Counted from the stretch's first letter, positions 9,325 to 18,039 are shown. The stretch is DNA of 53,213 nucleotides from an uncultured Methanobrevibacter sp. (GCF_947166415.1 NZ_CAMVEE010000011.1:1-53213); one strand, 5' to 3'. Program-made: numbers and translations. The notes: a model not told the origin generated them from the letters alone.

Positions 9325-9334
9325 TTATAAATAA
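9325..9334 (-). promoter_or_regulatory. TATA box of mtxX (leaderless candidate)
   Basis: TTATTTATAA on the minus strand is centred about 27 nt before the mtxX ATG, with no Shine-Dalgarno sequence in between. Confidence 0.4.
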
Positions 9335-9369
9335 TCTTTTCAAATTTTTTTTAGAAAAATAGGAAATAA

Positions 9370-9391
9370 TTGGAAAAATGAAATTTTCCAA
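9370..9391 (-). terminator. Hairpin after cpgS (minus strand)
   Basis: TTGGAAAA and TTTTCCAA form a perfect 8-bp stem with a 6-nt loop two bases past the cpgS stop. On the minus strand it is followed by the T-rich TTATTTCCTATTTTTC. Confidence 0.55.
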
Positions 9392-9393
9392 AT

Positions 9394-10767
9394 CTAGTTA
9401 TTGAAATTCTCAATTGCACTATCTACCAGATTAAGCACGGATTCGGCCAAATCGGGATAGCTTTCATTGATTGTAACTGGAATGTTGTCGCAGTATATTA
9501 CTTCAAGGCCTGCAGCTATCGCATCCTTTGTTGCCACATCAACAGCGGCAGCCTTTAGCTCTGTCAACATGACTTCAGCCTTGTCCATATACTTTTCCAT
9601 GTCCTGGCGCAATAGTGGCCTGTTGGATAGATGTGCGGTTGTTCCAATGATTTTGCAATCATAATTCCTTTCAAGATAGTCGACCAGCTTGTCCTTTACC
9701 CCTTCAGGAGCGGTTGTTGCAAAGAGCACCTTTTTGCCTGCGATGTCTCCCAGAGGCTTAGGCCTGAATACTGTGGATATCACAGTAGCATCGGGATTTA
9801 CTTCATTGACAAATTCCTCAATGTTTTTGATTTTTTCATCATCAGCCATTGGTTCTTCGCACATGGTTAAGATAATCAGATCTCCCAAACCGATTCTATA
9901 GGGTCCAAAATAAGTGGTTAAATTTTCAATCGGCTGGTTTGCTCCAACGAGAACGATTTTTTTATCGGTCTTGATTGGGGGTATTGCTGCTCCGCTTCCT
10001 TCAAATATCGCAAATTTGGCGTCGACTTCATTGGCAAGCTTTGCTCCTTTTTTCATGTTTGTCATAAACACTTCACCAGCCATTCCGCCGCCACATCGTC
10101 TGCATCCTATGGTCAATATCCTGCTCATCAATGCATCTTCCCAATGGTCGCTTGCCGCATGAACTCCCTTTTCGGATTGTTCAAGCAAGAATTTTGCATT
10201 AATCTCCAGTTTTTCACCATGCACAACTTCAGGCTCTTCAGGTCCTCCGCGACCCATTGCAATGACGCATGGTTCATATCCGTTATTATCAATTAATCTA
10301 GAGACAAACCCGGAAACTGCAGTTTTTCCGATACGTTTTCCTGTTCCAAGGATGGTTATTGATGGTTTTTCCATGATTTCGTATTGGGTTGTAGGTTCGA
10401 ATTTGAAATCAGGGCCTTCATAGCTTATACCTTCATTCAAGACCTTGCAGGCAATCTTGAACCTTTTAGGGTAATCTAGAATAGGCTCATCGCTCAAATC
10501 CATTACGGTATCCGCTTTGTAAGTTCTAATCATCTCAACGATAAGGTCATATGGAATGTCTTTGTCTTTAGCGAATTGAACCGGAACCCCCAGCTTTTCG
10601 GAATATGACTCTTCGGAATCATCCCTGAGCTTTTCGGTTCCTCCTATGAAAACAGTTGCGACTATATCGATATGTTCCAGGTTATTTAAAGTATCTATTG
10701 CCTCTTTAGTAACTGGTAAATAGTGTTCACCGTCAACCAAACAGAGCATTTTGTTAACAGCTTTCAT
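9394..10767 (-). CDS. cpgS: Cyclic 2,3-diphosphoglycerate synthetase
   Basis: This 457-residue protein matches the archaeal cyclic 2,3-diphosphoglycerate synthetase, which cyclises 2,3-bisphosphoglycerate using ATP. The product is a major solute and phosphate store in Methanobacteriales. The N-terminal half carries [12 protein letters not shown], and a P-loop-like [10 protein letters not shown] lies at residues 141-150. Further conserved blocks are [34 protein letters not shown] and LVGANQP. The length agrees with the family. The kinase that makes the substrate from 2-phosphoglycerate is not in the window. The ATG has a TATA box about 29 nt upstream and no Shine-Dalgarno sequence. Confidence 0.92.
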   Translation of the reverse strand: MKAVNKMLCLVDGEHYLPVTKEAIDTLNNLEHIDIVATVFIGGTEKLRDDSEESYSEKLGVPVQFAKDKDIPYDLIVEMIRTYKADTVMDLSDEPILDYPKRFKIACKVLNEGISYEGPDFKFEPTTQYEIMEKPSITILGTGKRIGKTAVSGFVSRLIDNNGYEPCVIAMGRGGPEEPEVVHGEKLEINAKFLLEQSEKGVHAASDHWEDALMSRILTIGCRRCGGGMAGEVFMTNMKKGAKLANEVDAKFAIFEGSGAAIPPIKTDKKIVLVGANQPIENLTTYFGPYRIGLGDLIILTMCEEPMADDEKIKNIEEFVNEVNPDATVISTVFRPKPLGDIAGKKVLFATTAPEGVKDKLVDYLERNYDCKIIGTTAHLSNRPLLRQDMEKYMDKAEVMLTELKAAAVDVATKDAIAAGLEVIYCDNIPVTINESYPDLAESVLNLVDSAIENFNN

Positions 10768-10790
10768 AATATTAAGTATGAATGCTATTA

Positions 10791-10800
10791 TTATTTAAAA
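10791..10800 (-). promoter_or_regulatory. TATA box of cpgS (leaderless candidate)
   Basis: TTTTAAATAA on the minus strand is centred about 29 nt before the cpgS ATG, and no Shine-Dalgarno sequence is seen. Confidence 0.35.
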
Positions 10801-10833
10801 ATATTTGAAATTAATAAAAAAAGAGAAATGGGA

Positions 10834-11121
10834 TTAAGCTACACGAAGTTCCTTTTCGGATCTTGTAACTAAATCGGCTAATGAATTGCGGACGTTTTCA
10901 GGAATTGAATCGTCTTCCTTATCAGCAATCAATTGTGAAATGATTTTACAAAGGACAAAAATAGCATGTTTATGTTCGGCTTTTGTCTTATGTATGTGGT
11001 GAGGGCTTATTTTTAGGGTGATATATTCGCTACAGTCATTAGTTATTTGGTCATCTTCTGCGAGGTATTTTAAAACATATACTAAAAATTGATGTAATTG
11101 TATCATTTCGTCCTTATACAT
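10834..11121 (-). CDS. UPF0058 family protein
   Basis: The 95-residue product matches UPF0058, small archaeal proteins of unknown function. The family core is visible as ISPHHIHKTKAEHKHAIFVL near the centre, a His-rich helix that could bind metal or nucleic acid, preceded by MYKDEMIQLHQFLVY. A Shine-Dalgarno-like AGGTTAG precedes the ATG. An exact inverted repeat (11141-11160) lies between the probable TATA box and the gene, so it may be regulated at the promoter. The 3' flank has a T-run on the minus strand. Function is not assigned. Confidence 0.85.
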   Translation of the reverse strand: MYKDEMIQLHQFLVYVLKYLAEDDQITNDCSEYITLKISPHHIHKTKAEHKHAIFVLCKIISQLIADKEDDSIPENVRNSLADLVTRSEKELRVA

Positions 11122-11140
11122 AACTATCTAACCTTTTTAA

Positions 11141-11160
11141 TTAACTATTCCATTAGTTAA
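11141..11160. promoter_or_regulatory. Inverted repeat in the UPF0058 promoter
   Basis: TTAACTA-TTCCAT-TAGTTAA is a perfect 7-bp inverted repeat. It lies just downstream of the probable minus-strand TATA box (about 11162-11175). Further half-sites occur at 11121-11126 (TAACTA) and 11217-11224 (TTAGTTAA). It is a candidate repressor site. Confidence 0.45.
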
Positions 11161-11310
11161 AACATAAATTATATGAATTATAATTTATTACTACTTAATT
11201 TATTGATATTATATTGTTAGTTAATCCTATTTAAATATTTTATCAAAAAAGGGTTACAATAATTGGATTTTCAATTTTCGTTTTAAATACTATAAAGTTT
11301 CGTTGATGGA

Positions 11311-12027
11311 TTATAATTTGATGTGGAATTCTTCGGTTTCAACTATTTTAGGAAGCTTGCCGACGGTTCCTATGCTGTCTTGTGATATTAATAGTATGCC
11401 TTCGAAAAATTCCCTGAAATTTTCACAGGCCTCCAGGGCATTTGCCACTTTTGCTTCTGAGGTCTCTCCGTTGACTTCATTTGCTATTCTGGTTGCAAGC
11501 CCGTCAGCTATTGAGGGGCTTTTGGCTATTACTGTAACGCTGTCAGATGAGCCGAAACTGATTGAATGACCAATCTTTCCGGAAGATGTGCATATTCCCA
11601 AAGGCTTTTTCCTGGCCTTGATTTCAAATGCTATTTCATTTCCAAGAGTTTCATTGTTTGAATAGATTCCGCAAAGCACCTTTTCATCATTGATCAATGC
11701 AATGTCTCCTCCGTTTTCCACAATCGAATATTTAGAATCCATTTCAATAAGGTGATTCAATGACAACTCGGAAATTGTGCCGGCGACACAGGCCATAGGC
11801 CCTACATCAGCAATAACTGATGATTCAAGCATGGTTTTAACAATCTGGCTTTCATTTTCGCAGTCTATCTTAAGCGGTTCTATTGACAACAGGAAGTCCT
11901 GATTTTTACGGATATATGATTTCAAATCGGACCTTATGGAATGGATGTATCTTTTAAGGCCATGATTTTCCAAATCGGTCGTTAATCTGATGTGGGTCTC
12001 GCCCAAGTTGATTTCTTCAATGTGCAT
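11311..12027 (-). CDS. UPF0280/COG2122 ApbE-like protein
   Basis: The 238-residue protein belongs to UPF0280 (COG2122), distant relatives of the ApbE flavin transferase. Family marks are [14 protein letters not shown] around residues 95-108, ENGGDIAL, and [25 protein letters not shown] blocks further on. In Methanosarcina, COG2122 proteins have been linked genetically with COG1900 and a NIL/ferredoxin protein in making homocysteine from aspartate semialdehyde. Here it is divergent from comA and from a COG1900 protein, which suggests a shared role in thiol formation. The biochemical activity remains inferred. Confidence 0.85.
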   Translation of the reverse strand: MHIEEINLGETHIRLTTDLENHGLKRYIHSIRSDLKSYIRKNQDFLLSIEPLKIDCENESQIVKTMLESSVIADVGPMACVAGTISELSLNHLIEMDSKYSIVENGGDIALINDEKVLCGIYSNNETLGNEIAFEIKARKKPLGICTSSGKIGHSISFGSSDSVTVIAKSPSIADGLATRIANEVNGETSEAKVANALEACENFREFFEGILLISQDSIGTVGKLPKIVETEEFHIKL

Positions 12028-12088
12028 AGTTGATATTTTATTGGGAGTTACTATTTAATTTTTTCAATAAAGGCAAAATCTTAAAAAG

Positions 12089-12105
12089 AGTTATATACAA
12101 TAACT
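12089..12105. promoter_or_regulatory. Inverted repeat between UPF0280 and comA
   Basis: AGTTAT-ATACA-ATAACT is a perfect 6-bp inverted repeat in the 123-bp divergent spacer. It coincides with the minus-strand TATA box (GTATATAAC) and sits just before the comA-side TATA box (AAATATATCC, about 12111-12120). One regulator could therefore control both directions. Confidence 0.45.
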
Positions 12106-12150
12106 TAATAGTAAATATATCCAATAAAAAAATTGACATGTGTGATATTT

Positions 12151-12921
12151 GTGAAATCATTTGAATTTTTATCAACTAACAGAGAAGAAAAGCCAAGAAA
12201 ATGTGGAATAACCATGGTTCTGGATAAGGGTTTGGGCCTTGAAACCGCAAGCAGCCTAATGGATATTTCAGGAGAATACGTTGACTATTTGAAATTCGGC
12301 TGGGGAACTTCCATCGTGCATGAACAGGACATCATAAAGGCAAAAGTGGAGATGTATAAAAATCATGATATCACTCCATATACCGGAGGAACCTTATTCG
12401 AATTGGCTTATAAAAAAGATAAATTGGAGGAGTTTTTCTCAGAAGCCCACAATTTAGGTTTTCCGGCAATTGAGATATCTGACGGATCAGTAAACATTCC
12501 TCATGAGGACAAGCTTGAATGCATTGGGCTTGCAAAATCAGACGGCTTTGAAGTATTGTCCGAAGTGGGAAAAAAGGACCCGTCTCTGGACAAGGAACTG
12601 TCTCTGGATGAAAGGATAGAATACATGAATGAAGAGCTGCAGGCAGGATCTTCCCTGATAATTGTCGAAGCAAGGGAAGGCGGAAAGAACATTGGAATCT
12701 TCGACAAGGCAGGAAAGGCAAAAGAGGATGAAATAGATTACATACTCAATAATGTGGCTGGAGATAAGATTCTCTGGGAAGCTCCCGCAAAGGACCAGCA
12801 GGTGTTTTTCATATTAAAGCTTGGAAACACAGTTAATCTGGGAAACATTTCAAGTGATGACATAACCTCTCTTGAGACCTTAAGAAGGGGATTGAGAGGA
12901 GATACAGTTGGAAAAATATAA
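12151..12921 (+). CDS. comA: Phosphosulfolactate synthase
   Basis: ComA joins phosphoenolpyruvate and sulfite to give (2R)-phospho-3-sulfolactate, the first step of coenzyme M synthesis. The 256-residue product has the family blocks MVLDKGLG, YLKFGWGTS, YTGGTLFELAY, AIEISDGS, LSEVGKKD and the C-terminal LETLRRGLRGDT. I chose the GTG at 12151 because it gives MKSFEFL, which matches the N-terminus of known ComA proteins, and a GTGTGAT site lies just upstream. Translation from earlier in-frame codons (12133 TTG, 12142 GTG) is less likely. It leads a probable operon with the marker 16 gene 12 bp downstream and hdrCBA paralogues after it. Confidence 0.93.
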   Translation: MKSFEFLSTNREEKPRKCGITMVLDKGLGLETASSLMDISGEYVDYLKFGWGTSIVHEQDIIKAKVEMYKNHDITPYTGGTLFELAYKKDKLEEFFSEAHNLGFPAIEISDGSVNIPHEDKLECIGLAKSDGFEVLSEVGKKDPSLDKELSLDERIEYMNEELQAGSSLIIVEAREGGKNIGIFDKAGKAKEDEIDYILNNVAGDKILWEAPAKDQQVFFILKLGNTVNLGNISSDDITSLETLRRGLRGDTVGKI

Positions 12922-12933
12922 GAGGGAATTAAA

Positions 12934-14184
12934 TTGACTGAAAGAAGCATAGCACAAATCAATCAAAAGATTGACGATGGCGAAGCAAATATCTACACTG
13001 CCGAAGAGTTCAAAAAGCTCATAAAAGAAGGCAACTCACCAAGTTTCGATGAAGTTGACGCAGTGACAACAGGAACATGCGGTGTGATGAGCGGAACTGC
13101 AGCAATCCTTAATTTTATTATTTCAGAACCTGGGGAATTCATAAGGGCCAATGAAGTTTACCTGAACGGGGTTCCGGCATTTGCAGGGCCTTGCCCTAAT
13201 GAATGGTTAGGTTCTGTTGATGTGATTCTGCACGGAACATCACATTCAATATATGATGAAAACTATGGTGGAGGATTCCTTTTAAAGGAACTGCTTGAAG
13301 GAAAGGAAGTCGATGTCAGAGTCGAAAGTGCAGAAGGAAAGACAATTGAAAACACAATAACAATGAATGATATCACAAGAGCACAGATTGTAGGCTCAAG
13401 GATGGCATTTAAAAATTACACTGCATTCACAAATCCTAACAATGAACCTGTTTCATCAATATTTGCAGCAACACCCCTTGAAGGAAACCTTTCAGGATTG
13501 ACATTTTCAGGCTGCGGAGACATGAACCCTCTTCAAAACGATATTCCTCACAATGTAATTAAAGAAGGTTCAAAAGCACTTGTAAACGGTGCACAGGGAT
13601 ACATTTTGGGAGACGGAACAAGGTCAAGTGCCGAAAAGCCGAACTTGATGATATCTGCTGATTTAACTAAAATGGATCCGTATTACTTCGGAGGATTCAA
13701 GACAGGTCAGGGCGGAGAGATATTCAATACAGTAGCCATTCCGATACCTGTACTTAATGAAGAAATCTACAATAATCTGCTTGTAAAAGATGAGGACATC
13801 GATTTGCCTGTAGCAGACATTAAGGGACGTCATTTGCCGCTGGACAATACCAACTATAAGGAAATGTGGCAAGGAAATGACTTGAGGCCGAAATTCGACA
13901 AGACCAAATGTTCAAATTGCGACAGCTGTCTTGTGGAGGAAATCTGTCCTACAAACGCATTTAAGGATGAAAGACTGAACCTTGCATACTGCTTTGGCTG
14001 CGGAATGTGTGCCAACTTCTGCCGCAAAGGTGCATTTGAGATGAAAACCGGTGACGTGGACCTCAATATCAATGGGGAGAATGTCACTATTCCAATCATA
14101 TGCAGGCAATCAGACAGATTGAGAGCAAACAAATTATCATTGAGATTAAAGAAAATGCTTGAAAATAAAGAATTTATACTATAG
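12934..14184 (+). CDS. Methanogenesis marker 16 protein: DUF39/COG1900 plus two [4Fe-4S] ferredoxin motifs
   Basis: The 416-residue protein has a COG1900 (DUF39) domain, residues 1 to about 310, and a C-terminal dicluster ferredoxin with Cys326, 329, 332, 338 and Cys353, 356, 359, 363. Candidate catalytic cysteines are Cys49 (TGTCGVMSG), Cys87 (FAGPCPNEW) and Cys194 (FSGCGDMNP). The COG1900 family includes the enzyme that makes homocysteine from aspartate semialdehyde. The methanogenesis marker 16 branch has been proposed to convert sulfoacetaldehyde to coenzyme M. Its position 12 bp after comA supports that role strongly. The start codon is TTG with AGAGGGA upstream. The sulfur donor and electron source are unknown. 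Confidence 0.85.
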   Translation: MTERSIAQINQKIDDGEANIYTAEEFKKLIKEGNSPSFDEVDAVTTGTCGVMSGTAAILNFIISEPGEFIRANEVYLNGVPAFAGPCPNEWLGSVDVILHGTSHSIYDENYGGGFLLKELLEGKEVDVRVESAEGKTIENTITMNDITRAQIVGSRMAFKNYTAFTNPNNEPVSSIFAATPLEGNLSGLTFSGCGDMNPLQNDIPHNVIKEGSKALVNGAQGYILGDGTRSSAEKPNLMISADLTKMDPYYFGGFKTGQGGEIFNTVAIPIPVLNEEIYNNLLVKDEDIDLPVADIKGRHLPLDNTNYKEMWQGNDLRPKFDKTKCSNCDSCLVEEICPTNAFKDERLNLAYCFGCGMCANFCRKGAFEMKTGDVDLNINGENVTIPIICRQSDRLRANKLSLRLKKMLENKEFIL

Positions 14185-14192
14185 GCGTTCAT

Positions 14193-14795
14193 ATGACTAA
14201 TCAACAAAAAATTACTGATTCACCGATAGATTTTGCAGAGGATATCATCAGGGACGTTAAGAATTCAAAGGAAGATGGTGTTTTGAAGTGTGTCCAATGT
14301 GGAATGTGCACTTCAACATGTCCCGCTGCAAGGCATTCCGATTACAATCCCCGTGAAATAATAGAAAGGGTTCTGGAAGGAGACATATCAATTTTAGAGG
14401 ACGATAACATCTGGAATTGCTTTTACTGCTATACCTGCCATAGCATATGTCCGGTTGGAAACAGCGTATGTGAAGTAAACCAGATTCTCAAGCAGTTTGC
14501 GATTAAAAACGGAATAGGATATGACAAGCTCTATGAATACCTGGGATTCGCGGACTCATATTTTACAGCAGCAATCGGAGCTATTCCGGAAATATTTTTC
14601 ACAGACATCGATAGGGATGTTCCCGGATGGTGGGACTTCAGGCAGAATTTGGATGAAATAAGAACAGAATTGGATTTGGACCCACCGCTTATGCCATCCA
14701 GTGAAGTGATTGATGAAGTAAGCAAGATACTGACCATAACAGGATTTAAGGATAAGATTGAAAAGATCAGGTCAACTCAGGAGGATGAAAAATGA
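14193..14795 (+). CDS. hdrC: Heterodisulfide reductase subunit C paralogue
   Basis: This 200-residue iron-sulfur protein carries two [4Fe-4S] motifs, Cys33/36/39/43 (CVQCGMCTSTC) and Cys76/79/82/86 (CFYCYTCHSIC), as in HdrC. In the methanogenic Hdr complex this subunit passes electrons from HdrA to HdrB. It starts 8 bp after the marker 16 gene, and its stop overlaps the hdrB paralogue start (ATGA). The C-terminal tail is longer than the ferredoxin core requires, as in true HdrC. The setting with CoM synthesis genes suggests a specialised complex rather than the main energy-conserving Hdr. Confidence 0.88.
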   Translation: MTNQQKITDSPIDFAEDIIRDVKNSKEDGVLKCVQCGMCTSTCPAARHSDYNPREIIERVLEGDISILEDDNIWNCFYCYTCHSICPVGNSVCEVNQILKQFAIKNGIGYDKLYEYLGFADSYFTAAIGAIPEIFFTDIDRDVPGWWDFRQNLDEIRTELDLDPPLMPSSEVIDEVSKILTITGFKDKIEKIRSTQEDEK

Positions 14796-15733
14796 AAGAC
14801 ATTCCCGATAAGGACATTCTTCTATTTAGAAGCTGCCTTGTAAGCGTAGAGTATCCTGGTGTTGAAGCGTCAACAAAGTTCGTATTTGACAAGCTTGGAA
14901 TAGATTATGCAATTTCAGAAAAGCAGACATGCTGTACCGGACTTGGACATTATTCGGATGTGTTTGACCAGATAGACACAACAGCTATCGGAGCGCGCAA
15001 TTTCAGGATAGCCCGAGAAATTGGCAGGCCAAATCTGGTCATGATGTGTGCGACATGCTATGCAATCAACAAGAAATCAGTTAAATTGCTTAACACCAAG
15101 GATGAGTTGAGAAATCATATTAATCAGTTATTTGATGAAAATGGCTTGAGCCACTTGAAATATGAAAAGGATGACTTGAAGCCTACAGAAAACATTTTCC
15201 ATGTCGTTGATATTTTATACGGCAAAAAGGATAAGATAAAAGATAATATAAAATATGACTTGAGCGGTTATAAGATTGCAACCCACCACGGATGCCATTA
15301 CTGCAAAGTGCACTATGAGGATACCATTGGTGGTGTAAGGGATCCAAACATTATGGATGAGCTTATAGAGGAGTGCGGTTGCAAGACAATCGGATGGTAT
15401 GACCACAAAAGGACAACATGTGGAACAGGGTTCCGCCAGAGATATTCAAATCCGGAACTGTCATTTACAGCCACTGCAGACAAAATGAATGCAATCGATG
15501 ATGAGGAAGTGGACATTTTGGTCCATTTATGCCCAAACTGCCATATACAGTTTGACAGGTATCAGCATTTGATATCAGAGCGTGAAGGCAGGAACTTCAG
15601 GGCAATCCATCTAAACATTGCCCAATTCATTGCATTGGCAATGGGAGGGGATATGAATAAGGTAATAGGAGCAAAAGCCCATACGGTACCGATAGATTCA
15701 GTGATTAAAGAGTTGAAGGAGGTTGAAAAATGA
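14792..15733 (+). CDS. hdrB: Heterodisulfide reductase subunit B paralogue with altered second CCG motif
   Basis: The 313-residue protein has two CCG-type domains. The first is complete: Cys15, Cys47-Cys48, Cys86 and Cys89. The second has Cys168 (with an extra Cys171), then Thr209-Cys210 where HdrB normally has a Cys pair, then Cys247 and Cys250. In HdrB these motifs hold two noncubane [4Fe-4S] clusters at which CoM-S-S-CoB is reduced. Losing one ligand could change the second cluster and therefore the substrate. The gene overlaps its neighbours by 4 bp on both sides (ATGA), and a strong GGAGG site precedes it, so it is co-translated with hdrC and hdrA. Confidence 0.88.
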   Translation: MKDIPDKDILLFRSCLVSVEYPGVEASTKFVFDKLGIDYAISEKQTCCTGLGHYSDVFDQIDTTAIGARNFRIAREIGRPNLVMMCATCYAINKKSVKLLNTKDELRNHINQLFDENGLSHLKYEKDDLKPTENIFHVVDILYGKKDKIKDNIKYDLSGYKIATHHGCHYCKVHYEDTIGGVRDPNIMDELIEECGCKTIGWYDHKRTTCGTGFRQRYSNPELSFTATADKMNAIDDEEVDILVHLCPNCHIQFDRYQHLISEREGRNFRAIHLNIAQFIALAMGGDMNKVIGAKAHTVPIDSVIKELKEVEK

Positions 15734-18039
15734 GGGATGATTTGAAAGTTGGCGTGTTTTTATGTGAATGTGGAGGAAATATTGCAGATATTGTGGACTT
15801 GGATAAGGTCCGCGAAGAATTGGATGTTGAATTCATAGGACAGTTTGAAAACTTGTGTTCCTTGAACGGACGTAAGATAATCCGTGATGCAATCTTTGAT
15901 TATGACCTTGACCGAGTAGTAGTAGCTGCATGCTCACCGATAAGCCATGAAAAGACCTTCCAGGACTATGTAAAGCCTTTAAATCCTTATCTCATGGACA
16001 TGGCTAACATCCGCGAGCAGTGCTCATGGGTACATGACGACAAGGAAAAGGCAACCCACAAGGCAATCACTCTCATCAACGCATCCATAGAAAAGGTAAA
16101 GCAGTCCGATGCTGTTGACCCAATATACTGCCAGACTCCTGATGACGTGGCAGTAATAGGAGGGGGAATTGCAGGAATGAATGCCGCATTGTCCCTTGCA
16201 AAGCAGGGAACAAAGGTAACCATTATAGAACAGACTCCTTCCATTGGAGGGCATATGGCTAAAATAGGTAAGGTATTTTCACCTGTCAAAATTGCAGAAG
16301 AATGTGGAATGTGCCTTTTGAACCCTATTCTAAATGAACTTGTCTGGAACGAAAACATTGAAGTCATAACCAATGCGAAGGTAATCGAGGCAGAAAGGAG
16401 AGCAGGAACCTATAATCTGATTGTAGAGAAATATCCTAGATATGTCGATACTGAAAGATGCATTGCCTGCGGAAAGTGCGCTGAAGTCTGTGAAGTTGAA
16501 GTTCCCAATGACTGGAATGACAATCTTTCAATGAGAAAAGCCATCTACAGGCCATTCGGACAGTCATATCCTGAAAGCTATGTTATAGACATGGATAACT
16601 GTTCAAAATGCAGCAACTGCGTTAAAGTCTGTACCATGAAGGCCATTAAGCTTAGGGGAAAACCTGAAAAGATACCTCTGCAAGTCGGTTCAATAGTTGT
16701 TGCGACAGGCCATAAGCTGTTTGACATGGAAAAGCGTCCGGAATACGGCTATACAAGATATGATGACGTAATCACACAATCAGAATTGGGACGTATTACA
16801 GGAGTAAACGGCCCTACAAAAGGAAAGCTCCTGAAATCCAATGGTGAAGTTCCAAAGAGGGTTGTCATGATTCAGTGTGTAGGTTCACGTGATGAAAAGC
16901 CTGACGGACACAGATACTGCTCAAAGATATGTTGTACTGTGGCCTTGAAGAACGCAAATATCATCAAGCACAAGTATCCCGACACAGATGTTCTGATATG
17001 CTATACTGATGTAAGAACTCCTGGAATGTTTGAAAAGTACTACAAGCACACCCAGGAAAATGAAGTCAGGTTCCTGCGAGGACGTCCAGGTGAAGTCGTC
17101 AAAAAAGGTGACAATTTCATTGTAAGAACTGAAGATACCTTGAAAGGAGAATTCGTTGAAATTGAGGCGGATATGGTGGTTCTTTCAACTGCAATGGAAC
17201 CTTCAGAAGGCACTGAAGAGATAGCCAAAATCCTGAATGTAGGAACAACAGAAGACGGTTTCATCAAGGAGTCACATCCTAAAATCAAGCCTGTGGCAAC
17301 CGATGTTCAGGGAATATTCGTTTGCGGAACCGCCCATGAGCCGAAAGACATTACCGATTCTATCATGCAGGCAACTGCAGCCGCATCAAAGGTCGGAGAG
17401 TATAACTATGGTGGTGTGGAAATAGAGCCGTTCATTGCAGAAATAGACACAGAAAGATGCATAGTGTGCGGCGATTGTATCCAGAGATGCAAATACAAAT
17501 CCATGAGCATACAAAACGATGAAATCTACATCGATCCTATGAGCTGCACCGGCTGCGGAAAATGTCTTGTTGGATGCAAACAGAGAGCTATTACTGTAAA
17601 TGGAAACATTGATGAGAAAATCATGTCCACCATCAAGGGAGTACTGTCCAAAAAGCAAGACGGTCAGCGCATGATTCTTGTATTTTTAGACAATATAGGT
17701 TATACTGCCGCAGACAATATCGGAGTAAACAGATTGTCCTATCCGGAATCCATTCATATCATCAAGGTCATTTCTGTAAACCGAGTAAGGCCAAGACACA
17801 TCAGATATGCACTTGATAACGGTGCTGATGGCGTATTCATCGGAGAATTCCCTGGTGATTTGATGTATGATGAAGTTGAGCGTAAAATCCAAAGGGTTAA
17901 AGACAGAATTGCGGAAATGGGTCAAAATCCTGATAGGATTACATTTTCAAAAGTGTATATTCCGTACTTCTCAGGACTTGCTAGAAAATTCAATGAATTC
18001 GACAAGAAAATTGCCGAATTGGATGAAGCAGGATTATAG
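15730..18039 (+). CDS. hdrA: HdrA paralogue with C-terminal cysteine-less MvhD-like domain
   Basis: The 769-residue flavoprotein follows the HdrA plan. It has an N-terminal CECGGNI segment (Cys12/14) and an FAD site IGGGIAG (143-149). Ferredoxin motifs follow at 244-254 and 291-301, and the HdrA-specific cluster Cys383/397/401/402. Two C-terminal [4Fe-4S] motifs are at 577-587 and 606-616. Residues about 648-769 align with MvhD, which links hydrogenase to HdrA, as in fused HdrA2 proteins. However, all expected [2Fe-2S] cysteines are replaced (Asp654, Gly657, IS-V at 681-683, Glu706, Leu711). The subunit keeps the flavin and cubane clusters for electron bifurcation or transfer but probably takes electrons from another donor. 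A hairpin terminator follows. Confidence 0.9.
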   Translation: MRDDLKVGVFLCECGGNIADIVDLDKVREELDVEFIGQFENLCSLNGRKIIRDAIFDYDLDRVVVAACSPISHEKTFQDYVKPLNPYLMDMANIREQCSWVHDDKEKATHKAITLINASIEKVKQSDAVDPIYCQTPDDVAVIGGGIAGMNAALSLAKQGTKVTIIEQTPSIGGHMAKIGKVFSPVKIAEECGMCLLNPILNELVWNENIEVITNAKVIEAERRAGTYNLIVEKYPRYVDTERCIACGKCAEVCEVEVPNDWNDNLSMRKAIYRPFGQSYPESYVIDMDNCSKCSNCVKVCTMKAIKLRGKPEKIPLQVGSIVVATGHKLFDMEKRPEYGYTRYDDVITQSELGRITGVNGPTKGKLLKSNGEVPKRVVMIQCVGSRDEKPDGHRYCSKICCTVALKNANIIKHKYPDTDVLICYTDVRTPGMFEKYYKHTQENEVRFLRGRPGEVVKKGDNFIVRTEDTLKGEFVEIEADMVVLSTAMEPSEGTEEIAKILNVGTTEDGFIKESHPKIKPVATDVQGIFVCGTAHEPKDITDSIMQATAAASKVGEYNYGGVEIEPFIAEIDTERCIVCGDCIQRCKYKSMSIQNDEIYIDPMSCTGCGKCLVGCKQRAITVNGNIDEKIMSTIKGVLSKKQDGQRMILVFLDNIGYTAADNIGVNRLSYPESIHIIKVISVNRVRPRHIRYALDNGADGVFIGEFPGDLMYDEVERKIQRVKDRIAEMGQNPDRITFSKVYIPYFSGLARKFNEFDKKIAELDEAGL

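Noticed and set aside
12371..12721. 116-codon antisense frame within comA
   Set aside because: comA is unmistakable on the plus strand; the antisense product is low-complexity without start signals.
15730..18039. Selenocysteine in the HdrA paralogue
   Set aside because: No in-frame TGA occurs and Cys is encoded at the metal-site positions that are kept.
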